A DNA stretch of 64,000 nucleotides from Chloroflexota bacterium (GCA_012270555.1 JAAXIC010000049.1:65136-129135), one strand, 5' to 3'. Positions 52,085 to 60,339 are shown, numbered from the stretch's first letter. Program-made: numbers and translations. The notes: generated from the sequence alone by a model not told the origin.

Positions 52085-53038
52085 TCAAGGCAGCATGTCC
52101 GATTTCTGTTCCCAGGCGGCAAGCGCAGCCTCTACCTCGCTCTTCTCCGGCAAGCTGGCGATAGCACCCCGGCCTCGTACCTTGAGTCCGGCCATGACCA
52201 TGCCCAAGCGCGCTGCTTCCAGCGGCGGCATGTTCTCCACCAGCCCGTGCAAGAACGCGCCATTGAATGCGTCACCGGCGCCGGTCGTGTCGACCACATG
52301 CGACACAGTGAAGGCAGGCACCATCCCCGTTCCATCTTCCGTGCTCAGGTAAACGCCGGCTGCGCCCAGCTTGACCGCTACCGCATACGCGCCAAAGCCA
52401 CGCAGGTAGTCTGCCGTTTCCTCCGCAGTTGCCAAGCCGAACAACTGCTCCGACTCCTCAGGTCCGCTCGGCAGGGCGATGTCCACGTGGGGCAGAAGTT
52501 CTTCAGCCGCGGCCCGCGCCTCCGCCGCCGACCACAGCGCCGGCCGCAGATTGGGGTCGAACGAAACACACACATGCGCCTCATTCGCAATGCGCGCCGC
52601 CGCCAGTGCGGTCGCCCGCGCCGACTCCGAAATTGCCTGGGCGATGCCGCTGATGTGCAGCACCCTTGCCTGTGCGATGTAGTCGGGATCCAAGTCCGCA
52701 GGGGTCATGGTGCTGGGCGCGCTGCCGGCCCGGTAGTACGTAAAATCGCGTTCGCCGTGCCCGTAGATGGAGATGAAATAAATGCCGTTACGCCCCTCCA
52801 CGCGCTTTACGTGTGACGTGTCGATGCCCAAGTTCTCCCAGCCATTTAGCAAATACTTCTGAAAGGGATCATTGCCGACGCGCGAGAGAAAGCCGCACGA
52901 GCTGCCCAGCCGAGACGCCGCCGCCAGCAGGTTGAGCGCATCACCGGCAAAGGCTTTCTGCACCTGCTCCGCCTCTGCCAGCGGCTCTTCAGCAAAGAAC
53001 TCCACCATGCACTCGCCCAGCGAGAGAATGTCAGGCAT
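52085..53038 (-). CDS. kdgK: 2-keto-3-deoxygluconate kinase-like PfkB sugar kinase
   Basis: 317 residues. The PfkB start ILSLGECMVEFF, the substrate region GDALNLLAAASRLG, and the C-terminal ATP and anion-hole motif DTTGAGDAFNGAF are all present. The GxGE-like start and NIYFISIYGHGERDFTYYRAGSA-type segment (here starting GIYFISI) favour 2-keto-3-deoxygluconate kinase over fructokinase. I chose the ATG at 53038 because GGAAGGG lies 6 bases before it; a longer frame to 53113 adds unrelated residues. It lies next to a KDPG aldolase on the same strand, which supports the role. The reaction gives KDPG for the aldolase. Confidence 0.85.
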   Translation of the reverse strand: MPDILSLGECMVEFFAEEPLAEAEQVQKAFAGDALNLLAAASRLGSSCGFLSRVGNDPFQKYLLNGWENLGIDTSHVKRVEGRNGIYFISIYGHGERDFTYYRAGSAPSTMTPADLDPDYIAQARVLHISGIAQAISESARATALAAARIANEAHVCVSFDPNLRPALWSAAEARAAAEELLPHVDIALPSGPEESEQLFGLATAEETADYLRGFGAYAVAVKLGAAGVYLSTEDGTGMVPAFTVSHVVDTTGAGDAFNGAFLHGLVENMPPLEAARLGMVMAGLKVRGRGAIASLPEKSEVEAALAAWEQKSDMLP

Positions 53039-53133
53039 GTTCGACCCTTCCCAATCGCCAATTCGCATTACCATCAAGAGGCCGTTGCGCGGCCCTGCCA
53101 AACAGTTCCGCATGGGCCGTATCGGCCCCGGTT

Positions 53134-53168
53134 CCCCTCACCCCAACCCTCTCCCACAGGGAGAGGGG
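53134..53168 (-). repeat. Family-B palindromic repeat
   Basis: CCCCTCACCCCAACCCTCTC, a CACA loop, then GGGAGAGGGGG, in the gap between the aldolase and kinase genes of the same strand. Confidence 0.8.
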
Positions 53169-53265
53169 GCTTCTCGCTTGTAGGCTTGGGTAGTGCAAAG
53201 GTCTTCGCTAGGAAGGACCCACTCGTAGACCATCGGCGGCAACAAACTGCCAAACGTCACGGAGC

Positions 53266-53898
53266 CTACAGTTCCTCTACAAACCGTCGCGCAAAGTCTG
53301 TGAGGCCCACATAGTCCCCAGCCGCAATGAGCGACGGCGGCATGAGGCCGGAACCCAGCGCTACGTTCGCCGCGCCTGCCTCCAAGTAGGTGCGGTAATT
53401 CTCAAATCCGATACCTCCGGAAGCCACGATGGAAATGTCGGGGAGCGGTCCCAGCACGGACTTGACGTAGCTCGGCCCGCCGACGCTATCGATGGGAAAG
53501 ACCTTCACCATGTCCGAGCCTGACTCGTGGACATCGAGGATTTCAGTCGGTGTCAGACCGGCCATGATGCAGGGCACGTCCGCCTCGTGCGCTTGCGCCA
53601 CGAGCGCGGGCCGGTTCACCGGTCCCACGACGAACTGCGCGCCGGCCGCCAGCGCCTCCCTCGCCTGTACTCCGGTAGTCACAGTGCCTGCACCCACCAG
53701 GCAATTGGCGGGCTTCTCCGCCGCAACCGCTTCAATCACGGCTGCGGCGTCCGGCACCGTAAACGTAATCTCAACGAGCCGGATGCCCGCGGCATACAGC
53801 GCCTGCGCGGTCCGCACCGCCTCCTCAGCGGTCTTGGTGCGCACCACGGCGGTTAGCTTGGCCTCATATAGATCATTCAGCAGCGCCGCACGGCTCAT
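53266..53898 (-). CDS. eda: 2-keto-3-deoxy-6-phosphogluconate aldolase
   Basis: Splits KDPG into pyruvate and glyceraldehyde 3-phosphate, or its relative KDPGal. 210 residues of the TIM-barrel family: TAVVRTKTAEEAV, VEITFTVPDA, VGAGTVTTG, and the Schiff-base lysine in SDMVKVFPIDSVGG. The ATG at 53898 follows TAAGGAG. It precedes the KDG kinase gene on the same strand with a 230-base gap, so the two form the lower end of an Entner-Doudoroff-type route for uronic or amino-sugar acids. Confidence 0.9.
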   Translation of the reverse strand: MSRAALLNDLYEAKLTAVVRTKTAEEAVRTAQALYAAGIRLVEITFTVPDAAAVIEAVAAEKPANCLVGAGTVTTGVQAREALAAGAQFVVGPVNRPALVAQAHEADVPCIMAGLTPTEILDVHESGSDMVKVFPIDSVGGPSYVKSVLGPLPDISIVASGGIGFENYRTYLEAGAANVALGSGLMPPSLIAAGDYVGLTDFARRFVEEL

Positions 53899-54131
53899 TG
53901 CATTCTCCTTAGCCACGCCTTACCCTATCCACGATTTCGTTGCCCTCCACCCGGAAGGTAGACTGGAAGCCGCAAACCAAGAGTCAGTTCATGTAGTATA
54001 ATCGTAAATGCAAGACCTCCTCTTGAGCTTAGAATCAGTCTAGCATTACACTAAAGAAGATGCGCCATCCGCATCTTCTACCTTGACCCGTTTGTTCGTT
54101 CTTGCTGCGTTCTGCTGCGCCTGCCGGTGCT

Positions 54132-55136
54132 ATGCCCACTCGCTACTCCTCAAGCATGCCACTTCGAGAAATCCTACAACGTGTAACCAACGCTCCCGCT
54201 TTGCAGTCATACTCCGCCTTATTGTCGCGGATTCCGACACCAACGGGTCTGCAAGGGACGGCCCTGTGTGTACTTCTCATGGCAGCCTGCGCCCAGACGG
54301 GCTCTGAACAGATGACGTTTGGGCGCACCATTCCGCCTGCCACAACCGTGCCGACACCATCTGTGCCCGCGCCCATACCCGCTGCGAGCGCTGCGCCAAC
54401 AGTTGCCGTACCCACGGCAACCCCTTACCCCACACCGGACCTCAGCGGGCTTCCCTATGAGGTTCTCGCCCAAGAGGTCGTGCGCGGCAGCCCGGACATA
54501 CCTGCCGTCGCGTTCACGCTCGACGGTGGCGCTATTGCCGCCTACACTCCCGAAATATTGGAGATATTGCGTGAGCACCAGGTACGCATCACGATCTTCA
54601 TTACCGGGCAGTTCGCCGAACGCCACCCTGAACTCGTCCTCGAGATGATCGACGACGGGCACGAAATCGGCAACCACTCGTACGCGCACCCTGAATTCAC
54701 GAAGCTGAGCGATGACTCCATCCGCGCGGAACTCACCCGCACAGAGGAAATCATAAAGGACGTAGCGGGAGTGAGCACCAAACCCTGGTTTCGCTTCCCC
54801 TATGGCGCGCGCAATCACCATGTCCGCCGTGTAGTAGCCCATGAAGGCTACCAGAGCATCTATTGGACAATCGACACCATTGACTGGCGGGATGACGCCA
54901 CACCTGCCTTGGTCAAGCAGCGCATCCGCGACCGCCTAGGGAATGGTGTCATCATACTCGCGCATCTCGGTAGCAGGCATACTGTGGAAGCGCTCCCAGA
55001 CATCTTGACTGAGCTCAGGGAGCAAGGCTATCAGATTGTAAAAGTCTCTGAGCTCTTGTATCCGCCGCCACAAATACAGCCAACTCCCACTATCGTCGTA
55101 GAGCCTACCCCCACCGTTGTGCTCTCCAGCCCTTGA
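54132..55136 (+). CDS. NodB-type polysaccharide deacetylase-like lipoprotein
   Basis: About 334 residues. An N-terminal lipoprotein signal (ALCVLLMAAC) and a Pro/Thr/Ala-rich linker lead to a NodB homology domain: FTLDGG (motif 1), HSYAHPEF (motif 2), RFPYGARN (motif 3) and VIILAHLGS (late His). In motif 1 (usually TFDDG) the second Asp, a metal ligand, is Gly here, while the two His ligands remain. Activity on N-acetyl sugars is thus uncertain. The start is not clear: no ribosome site marks 54132, and a TTG at 54102 or an ATG at 54156 is possible. A Pro-rich tail ends the protein. It lies just before the trp T-box. Confidence 0.82.
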   Translation: MPTRYSSSMPLREILQRVTNAPALQSYSALLSRIPTPTGLQGTALCVLLMAACAQTGSEQMTFGRTIPPATTVPTPSVPAPIPAASAAPTVAVPTATPYPTPDLSGLPYEVLAQEVVRGSPDIPAVAFTLDGGAIAAYTPEILEILREHQVRITIFITGQFAERHPELVLEMIDDGHEIGNHSYAHPEFTKLSDDSIRAELTRTEEIIKDVAGVSTKPWFRFPYGARNHHVRRVVAHEGYQSIYWTIDTIDWRDDATPALVKQRIRDRLGNGVIILAHLGSRHTVEALPDILTELREQGYQIVKVSELLYPPPQIQPTPTIVVEPTPTVVLSSP

Positions 55137-55182
55137 CAGCGTGCAGAGGCTGCCGTAGAATACAATTCACAATTGAATACGG

Positions 55183-55500
55183 AAAAGGCGACGATCAGGA
55201 AGAGTACGCTGCTAAGGCGGCCTCCAGAGAGCCGGGAAACGGTGGGATCCCGGTGGTGCGCGGTCAGCGGAATGGGCCTGGGAGCTGTGACCTGAAAGGT
55301 GGCTTGTGCGTAGGCGGGTATGCTGCCCGCACGTGCAGTTGCCGATTAGGCGTCAACGGAACCCCTACCGTAGACTTTGGGGCAAGCATGAAACCATGCA
55401 ATTGGGGAGTGCTTGAGGAAATTAAGCGGGCTGCGCATGCAGCCAAGAAGGGTGGCACCGCGAGACGTGTTCTCGTCCCTTTGGGGACGAGATTTTTGCT
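55183..55500 (+). promoter_or_regulatory. T-box riboswitch, tryptophan-specific
   Basis: Leader of the trp operon. Stem I shows GACGATCAGGAAGAGTACG, CAGAGAGCCGG and GGTGGG elements, then GGAATGGGCC, where TGG (55273-55275) is the likely specifier codon for Trp. The T-box itself, AAGGGTGGCACCGCG, is at 55448-55462. Its TGGC would pair with the GCCA end of uncharged tRNA-Trp, matching the G discriminator base of that tRNA. AAGGG can pair with CCCTT (55477-55481) to form the antiterminator. Uncharged tRNA-Trp should allow read-through into trpE. Confidence 0.93.
55471..55497 (+). terminator. T-box terminator of the trp operon
   Basis: A perfect 9-bp stem TCTCGTCCC/GGGACGAGA (55471-55479 and 55484-55492) with a four-base loop, followed by TTTTT. 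Its left arm overlaps the antiterminator pairing region, as required for T-box control. Confidence 0.92.
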
Positions 55501-55531
55501 TTAAGCGCATGGTCTGAACTAAGGAAAGACG

Positions 55532-57052
55532 ATGGCAGTAATACAAACCACGCCGGGTGCCGTATTTTCGGGTATTCAGCCGGACCTCAACGAAGTCCGC
55601 ACGCTGGCGGCGCAGGGTCTGACGGTACCCATTTCCCGCACCATTCCCGCAGACCTGGAAACGCCGGTCTCCGCCTACCTCAAGATCGCGCAAGGTGACT
55701 ACTCTTTCTTGCTCGAGAGCGTGCAAGGCAGCGAAAGTCTCGGACGCTACTCGTTCATCGGCACGAATGCTTCCAAGGTCATTCGCATGGACGAGGGCAC
55801 GGCAACCCTCACGCAGATTGGTGAGAGAGAAACGCGCACGTACGCCGGTCCACTGAAACTGCTGGAAGAGGAACTGGCCAAGACTAATCTCGCCGTGATG
55901 CCCGGTCTGCCGCGCTTTCAAGGCGGCGCCGTCGGCTATCTGAGCTACGACACCGTGCGCTACTTTGAGCCACGCGTGCCGCTGCCGGCGGAGAATGCGC
56001 TGCCGGTGCCGGAAGCGATCTTCATGTTTACCGATAACCTCATTATGTTCGACCACGTCAAGCACAGCCTTACCATCATTGCTTATGTCTCTCCCCACGG
56101 GGACGTGGCTGAGAACTATGACGTGGCAGTTGCAGCGATCGAGGATATCAATGCCAGGCTCCGAACTACCGTACCAACAGTGCGCGGCACGGGAAATCCC
56201 GGCGTGGCAACGCCAAACATGACCGAACCAGAGCACCACGAGATGGTGCGGGCCGCCAAAGAATACATCGCCGCGGGCGACATTATACAAGCCGTGCTGG
56301 GGCTGCGTTGGTCGCGCTCCTTGGGCGTGCACCCCTACTCGGTCTACCGCGCGCTGCGCATGATCAACCCCTCACCGTACATGTACTACTTGAACCTTGA
56401 GGACGTGCAAATCGTCGGCGCCTCGCCTGAGATGTTGGTACGGGTGGAAGGCTCCCATGTCACCACGCGGCCTATTGCCGGTACCCGCCGGCGCGGCAGC
56501 ACGCCGGAAGAAGACGCGGCCCTGGCCGAAGAACTCCTTGCCAGCGCGAAAGAACGCGCCGAACACATCATGCTCGTCGACCTGGGTCGGAACGATCTCG
56601 GCCGCGTGTGCCGCCCCGGCTCGGTCCACGTGCCCACCCTGATGGTGGTGGAAGAGTTCTCCCACGTGATGCACATCGTCTCTCAAGTAGAAGGGGAACT
56701 CCTGCCGGACAAGACGGCGTTCGACGCGCTGCGCTCGTGCTTCCCGGCGGGCACGCTTTCCGGCGCGCCCAAGGTGCGGGCCATGGAGATCATCTCCGAA
56801 CTCGAAGGTACTACGCGAGGACCGTATGGCGGCGCCGTCGGCTATTTCGATTATTCCGGCAACATGGACATGGCGATTACCATCCGCACCATGACCGTGC
56901 AAGACAACACAGCCTACATCCAAGCCGGTGGCGGCATCGTGGCGGATTCCGATCCCGAAGAGGAGTACGAAGAGGTGTGCAACAAGGCCGCGTCAACCAT
57001 GCGGGCCATTGACGTTGCGGAGGAGATGGAACGTGATCTTCATGCTGGATAA
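55532..57052 (+). CDS. trpE: Anthranilate synthase component I
   Basis: Makes anthranilate from chorismate using ammonia supplied by TrpG. 506 residues. The feedback site LLES (60-63) in YSFLLESVQGSESLGRYSFIG points to inhibition by tryptophan. The chorismate-binding domain includes PIAGTRRRG, HIMLVDLGRNDLGRV and FPAGTLSGAPKVRAM. First gene after the T-box. It overlaps trpG by 20 bases. Confidence 0.97.
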   Translation: MAVIQTTPGAVFSGIQPDLNEVRTLAAQGLTVPISRTIPADLETPVSAYLKIAQGDYSFLLESVQGSESLGRYSFIGTNASKVIRMDEGTATLTQIGERETRTYAGPLKLLEEELAKTNLAVMPGLPRFQGGAVGYLSYDTVRYFEPRVPLPAENALPVPEAIFMFTDNLIMFDHVKHSLTIIAYVSPHGDVAENYDVAVAAIEDINARLRTTVPTVRGTGNPGVATPNMTEPEHHEMVRAAKEYIAAGDIIQAVLGLRWSRSLGVHPYSVYRALRMINPSPYMYYLNLEDVQIVGASPEMLVRVEGSHVTTRPIAGTRRRGSTPEEDAALAEELLASAKERAEHIMLVDLGRNDLGRVCRPGSVHVPTLMVVEEFSHVMHIVSQVEGELLPDKTAFDALRSCFPAGTLSGAPKVRAMEIISELEGTTRGPYGGAVGYFDYSGNMDMAITIRTMTVQDNTAYIQAGGGIVADSDPEEEYEEVCNKAASTMRAIDVAEEMERDLHAG

Positions 57053-57653
57053 CTACGACTCGTTTACCTACAATCTGGTGCAGTACATGGGCGAGCTCGG
57101 CGCCGAGATGGAAGTAGCGCGCAATGATAAGACGACAGTCGAGGAAGTCATGGCTAGCCAGCCTGACGGGATCGTCGTCTCGCCGGGGCCGTGCACGCCT
57201 AACGAAGCCGGCATCTCGAACGACCTCATCGCCCAGGCCGCGGGCAAGATACCGCTGCTCGGCGTCTGCCTCGGCCACCAGTGCATCGGTCAGGTGTTTG
57301 GCGGCAACGTGATACGGGCGGAAACGCTCATGCACGGCAAGACGTCAATGATCCATCACCAGGACAGTGGCATTTTCGCCGGACTGGAGAACCCATTCGT
57401 GGCCACGCGTTACCATTCACTGATCATCGATCCGGAGAGCATGCCGTCGGTTCTCGACGTAACGGCACGGGCAGACGACGGCACGATCATGAGTGTGCGC
57501 CACAGGCAACATGCGATTTACGGCGTCCAATTCCATCCAGAATCAATCCTGACCACGGAAGGGAAGCGGCTACTCCAGAATTTTCTCAATATCGTCGAGC
57601 AGAATCGCACACAGGAAACGCAAGCGGCTGCCGCGCACAAGGGGGCAGAGTGA
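57033..57653 (+). CDS. trpG: Anthranilate synthase component II (glutamine amidotransferase)
   Basis: 206 residues. Class I amidotransferase: catalytic Cys in LGVCLGHQCIG, and His and Glu in GVQFHPESIL. The start is the GTG at 57033, giving the family-typical IFMLDNYDSFTYNLVQY. A GGAGGAGATGGA ribosome site lies inside the end of trpE, so translation is coupled. An ATG three codons later is an alternative. Confidence 0.95.
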   Translation: MIFMLDNYDSFTYNLVQYMGELGAEMEVARNDKTTVEEVMASQPDGIVVSPGPCTPNEAGISNDLIAQAAGKIPLLGVCLGHQCIGQVFGGNVIRAETLMHGKTSMIHHQDSGIFAGLENPFVATRYHSLIIDPESMPSVLDVTARADDGTIMSVRHRQHAIYGVQFHPESILTTEGKRLLQNFLNIVEQNRTQETQAAAAHKGAE

Positions 57654-58669
57654 TGATTGTTGAAGCGACCATCAAAGCTACTGAGGGCGCATCGCTTTCT
57701 CGTGATGAAGCGGCCCAAGTAATGACCGAGATCATGGATGCGGCGTGCACGCCGGCGCAGTTCGGCGCGTTCGTCACGGCGCTCCGCATTAAAGGAGAAT
57801 CCGCTGATGAAATCGCCGGATGCCTGGCCGTGATGCGCGACAAAGCGCTGCCGGTCACGGTCAGTCAGCCCGTGGCCGATACCTGCGGCACCGGCGGCGA
57901 CGGTGTCGGTACCTTCAATATTTCAACTGCCAATGCCATTGTCTTGGCGGCGGCAGGCCAGCCCGTAGCTAAGCACGGCAATCGCGCTATGAGCAGCGCC
58001 TGCGGCAGCGCCGACGTGCTGGAGGCGCTGGGTGTGCAAATCGAGCTGGGGCCGGACGCGGTGGCGCAGTGCATCGAGCAGGTCGGCATCGGCTTCATGT
58101 TCGCACAAGCCTACCATCCGGCGATGAAATTCGCCGCGCCGCTGCGCCGCGAAATCGGCATTCGTACGATCTTCAACATTCTCGGCCCGCTGACGAACCC
58201 CGCCGGAGCCGGCTATCGCGTGTTCGGTGTCGCTGACCCAAGTCTTGCGGACGACATTGCCCAGGCGCTGAGCGCGCTTGGTGTGCGCCGCGCGCTCGTC
58301 GTCCACGGCGAGGCCGACGGTGTTGACGAAATCTCCATTAGCGGCCCCACGTCGGTAACCGAGTGGGACGGCAGCAGTGTAAAGAGCTACCATCTGGAGC
58401 CGAAGGACTTTGGCTTGGACGAGGCGCCAGTGAGCGAAATTGCCGGCGGCTCGGTGGAGGAGAATGCGCAATACGTGCGCGACGTGCTGGCCGGCAAGCC
58501 GGGCCCGCGCCGCGACGTGGTGGTCATGAATGCCGCTGCCGGCCTCGTGGTCAGCGGCAGAGCGAGCGACTGGAAAGAAGGCGCGGCGCAAGCCGCCGCC
58601 GCTATCGACAACGGCCAGGCCGCCGCTAAACTGGAAGCCTTTGCAAGCCTGAGTCAGAGTCTTGCCTGA
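57653..58669 (+). CDS. trpD: Anthranilate phosphoribosyltransferase
   Basis: 338 residues. Substrate sites: DTCGTGGDGVGTFNISTA (PRPP binding), KHGNRAMSS and the ILGPLTNPA segment. The ATG overlaps the trpG stop by one base (TGATG). An open frame running back to 57281 belongs to trpG's other frame. It joins anthranilate and PRPP. Confidence 0.97.
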   Translation: MIVEATIKATEGASLSRDEAAQVMTEIMDAACTPAQFGAFVTALRIKGESADEIAGCLAVMRDKALPVTVSQPVADTCGTGGDGVGTFNISTANAIVLAAAGQPVAKHGNRAMSSACGSADVLEALGVQIELGPDAVAQCIEQVGIGFMFAQAYHPAMKFAAPLRREIGIRTIFNILGPLTNPAGAGYRVFGVADPSLADDIAQALSALGVRRALVVHGEADGVDEISISGPTSVTEWDGSSVKSYHLEPKDFGLDEAPVSEIAGGSVEENAQYVRDVLAGKPGPRRDVVVMNAAAGLVVSGRASDWKEGAAQAAAAIDNGQAAAKLEAFASLSQSLA

Positions 58670-58715
58670 TACCGTATCCGAATGGATTTACCAGTAAACA
58701 AGGCCCTGCATTTAT

Positions 58716-58749
58716 CCCCTCTCCCTGAGGGAGAGGGTTAGGGTGAGGG
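58716..58749 (+). repeat. Family-B palindromic repeat inside the trp operon
   Basis: CCCCTCTCCCTGAGGGAGAG then GGTTAGGGTGAGGG, in the 129-base gap between trpD and trpC. A strong hairpin here may change the relative amounts of mRNA upstream and downstream. Confidence 0.8.
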
Positions 58750-58798
58750 TGAAGCAACCAGAAAAGTCTGAGTTGAAGGGGTACTTGGAACCACACAC

Positions 58799-59665
58799 AT
58801 GATTCTCGATACCATCCTGCAGCATAAAGAACGTGAGTTGGCGGAGCGTCAAGCCGCAGTGCCGCTGCGCGCTCTGGAGCAGAGAGCAGAAGCAATGGGC
58901 CCGCCGCGCGATTTCGCGGCGGCATTGCGTCAAGACGGCATTCGGCTGATCGCCGAGATCAAGCGAGCGTCGCCATCCAAAGGCGTTTTTGCGCCTGATC
59001 TTGATCCGCCGGTGCTGGCACAGATATATGCGGACAACGGCGCTAGTGCCCTTTCGGTACTTACGGACGAGCGGTTCTTCCAGGGTTCGCTTGCCGACCT
59101 CCAAGCCGCGCGCGCTGCCGTGAACATTCCTGCATTGCGCAAGGACTTCACTACCGACGAGTACCACATCGTCGAAGCCCGTGCCGCGGGCGCCGACGCG
59201 GTGCTCCTCATCGTTGCCGCCCTGCCGCAGCCCCGCTTGCGGGCGCTGCTCCGCTGCGCTCAGGAATGGGACATGGCCGCCATCGTGGAAGTGCATACGG
59301 CGGAGGAAACCGCTCTAGCCTTGGAGATAGACGCTGAGATCATTGGCATCAACAACCGCAACCTACATACCTTCGAAACCACATTGGAAACGACTGCCGC
59401 ACTCCGCGAGATCATCCCAACCGACCACTTGGTAGTCAGCGAGAGCGGCATCCATACAACCGCCGATGTGGCAAAGCTCCACGCCTGGAACGTAGACGCT
59501 ATGTTGATTGGCGAAGCATTGGTGACTGCACCGGACACGGCAGCCAAAGTTGCGTCACTTGTTGCTGCCGCAGAATTGCCGACGGTTGATTCCGCTTCCA
59601 GCGATAGCGATTCACCCTCCGTCATTCCGGCGCAGGCCGGAATCCAGAGTGAGGCAACCGAATGA
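58799..59665 (+). CDS. trpC: Indole-3-glycerol phosphate synthase with repeat-encoded C-terminal tail
   Basis: 288 residues, about 20 longer than usual. The barrel shows IAEIKRASPSKGV, ALSVLTDERFFQGS, PALRKDFTTDEYHI, AIVEVHTAEE, IGINNRNLHTFETTLE and VSESGIHT with normal catalytic lysines and glutamates. After the usual end (near residue 262) comes a tail, ASSDSDSPSVIPAQAGIQ, whose last part is encoded by a palindromic repeat (59620-59647). The tail has no place in the barrel. The stop overlaps the trpF start (ATGA). Confidence 0.95.
   Translation: MILDTILQHKERELAERQAAVPLRALEQRAEAMGPPRDFAAALRQDGIRLIAEIKRASPSKGVFAPDLDPPVLAQIYADNGASALSVLTDERFFQGSLADLQAARAAVNIPALRKDFTTDEYHIVEARAAGADAVLLIVAALPQPRLRALLRCAQEWDMAAIVEVHTAEETALALEIDAEIIGINNRNLHTFETTLETTAALREIIPTDHLVVSESGIHTTADVAKLHAWNVDAMLIGEALVTAPDTAAKVASLVAAAELPTVDSASSDSDSPSVIPAQAGIQSEATE
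59620..59647. repeat. Palindromic repeat encoding VIPAQAGIQ inside trpC
   Basis: CGTCATTCCGGCGCAGGCCG then GAATCCAG, with the perfect stem ATTCCGGC/GCCGGAAT around a four-base loop. It resembles the widespread GTCATTCCCGCGAAAGCGGG-type intergenic repeat. In the trpC frame it yields the peptide VIPAQAGIQ. Confidence 0.8.
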
Positions 59666-60339
59666 AATCGTCCGCAGACTCCCCTGACGCCAACAATCGC
59701 ATAGCGCAAGGCTTCGCTGCGCCCAAAGTGAAAATCGACGGCATCATGGCACTGGCCGACGCGCGCGCTGCGGTGGCGCATGGCGCGGACTTTATCGGTT
59801 TTGTGTTTGTCAAGGGTAGACGTCGATGCATGACCATGGACGACACGCGCGACATCATTCGCAGTCTTGGCTCCACATGTCCGCCGGCAGTGGGTCTCTT
59901 TGTTAACGAGGATGCCGCGACCGTGCGCCATGTTGTAGCGGAATGCGGACTTCAGTACGTGCAGTTGTGCGGAGCGGAGACGCCGGACTACTGCACCGAG
60001 TTAGGGCTACTGCATTGGAAAGTTATAAACTTGCATTCCGCCGACGACTACGCACGCATGCCCCCTTACGTGGAGGCCGCGGGATTTGTGCTGGAGGGCG
60101 CCGACAATGGGCCCGGCGGCACCGGCCAGACCTGGGATTGGAGTCTGGCAAGCGCCGCGCCGCGCGACCGCCCATTCTTTATCGCAGGGGGGCTTACCCC
60201 TGACAATGTACGTTCTGCCGTTGCCCAGGTGCAGCCCTGGGGAGTGGACGTCAGCAGCGGTGTTGAGACAAATGGCAAGAAAGACCCCGACAAGATTGCC
60301 GCATTCATCCACCACGCGAGAGATGCCTCGTTACCGTGA
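59662..60339 (+). CDS. trpF: Phosphoribosylanthranilate isomerase-like protein with changed catalytic residues
   Basis: 225 residues. Placement, length and several motifs fit TrpF: GADFIGFVF, AVGLFVNED, AGGLTPDNV and DVSSGVETN. The usual KICGIT, whose Cys is the catalytic base, reads KIDGIM (Asp). LLD before the GGxGxTFDW loop, whose Asp is the catalytic acid, reads VLE before GPGGTGQTWDW (Glu). QLHG reads QLCG. The chain is intact and sits in the operon, so it is not a decayed gene; either it works with swapped acid/base groups or another enzyme does this step. The ATG overlaps the trpC stop. Confidence 0.85.
   Translation: MKSSADSPDANNRIAQGFAAPKVKIDGIMALADARAAVAHGADFIGFVFVKGRRRCMTMDDTRDIIRSLGSTCPPAVGLFVNEDAATVRHVVAECGLQYVQLCGAETPDYCTELGLLHWKVINLHSADDYARMPPYVEAAGFVLEGADNGPGGTGQTWDWSLASAAPRDRPFFIAGGLTPDNVRSAVAQVQPWGVDVSSGVETNGKKDPDKIAAFIHHARDASLP

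Noticed and set aside
55133-55504. A 123-codon open frame just before trpE
   Set aside because: It runs across the T-box leader and its terminator, and its translation has no protein-like features. The RNA structure explains the sequence.
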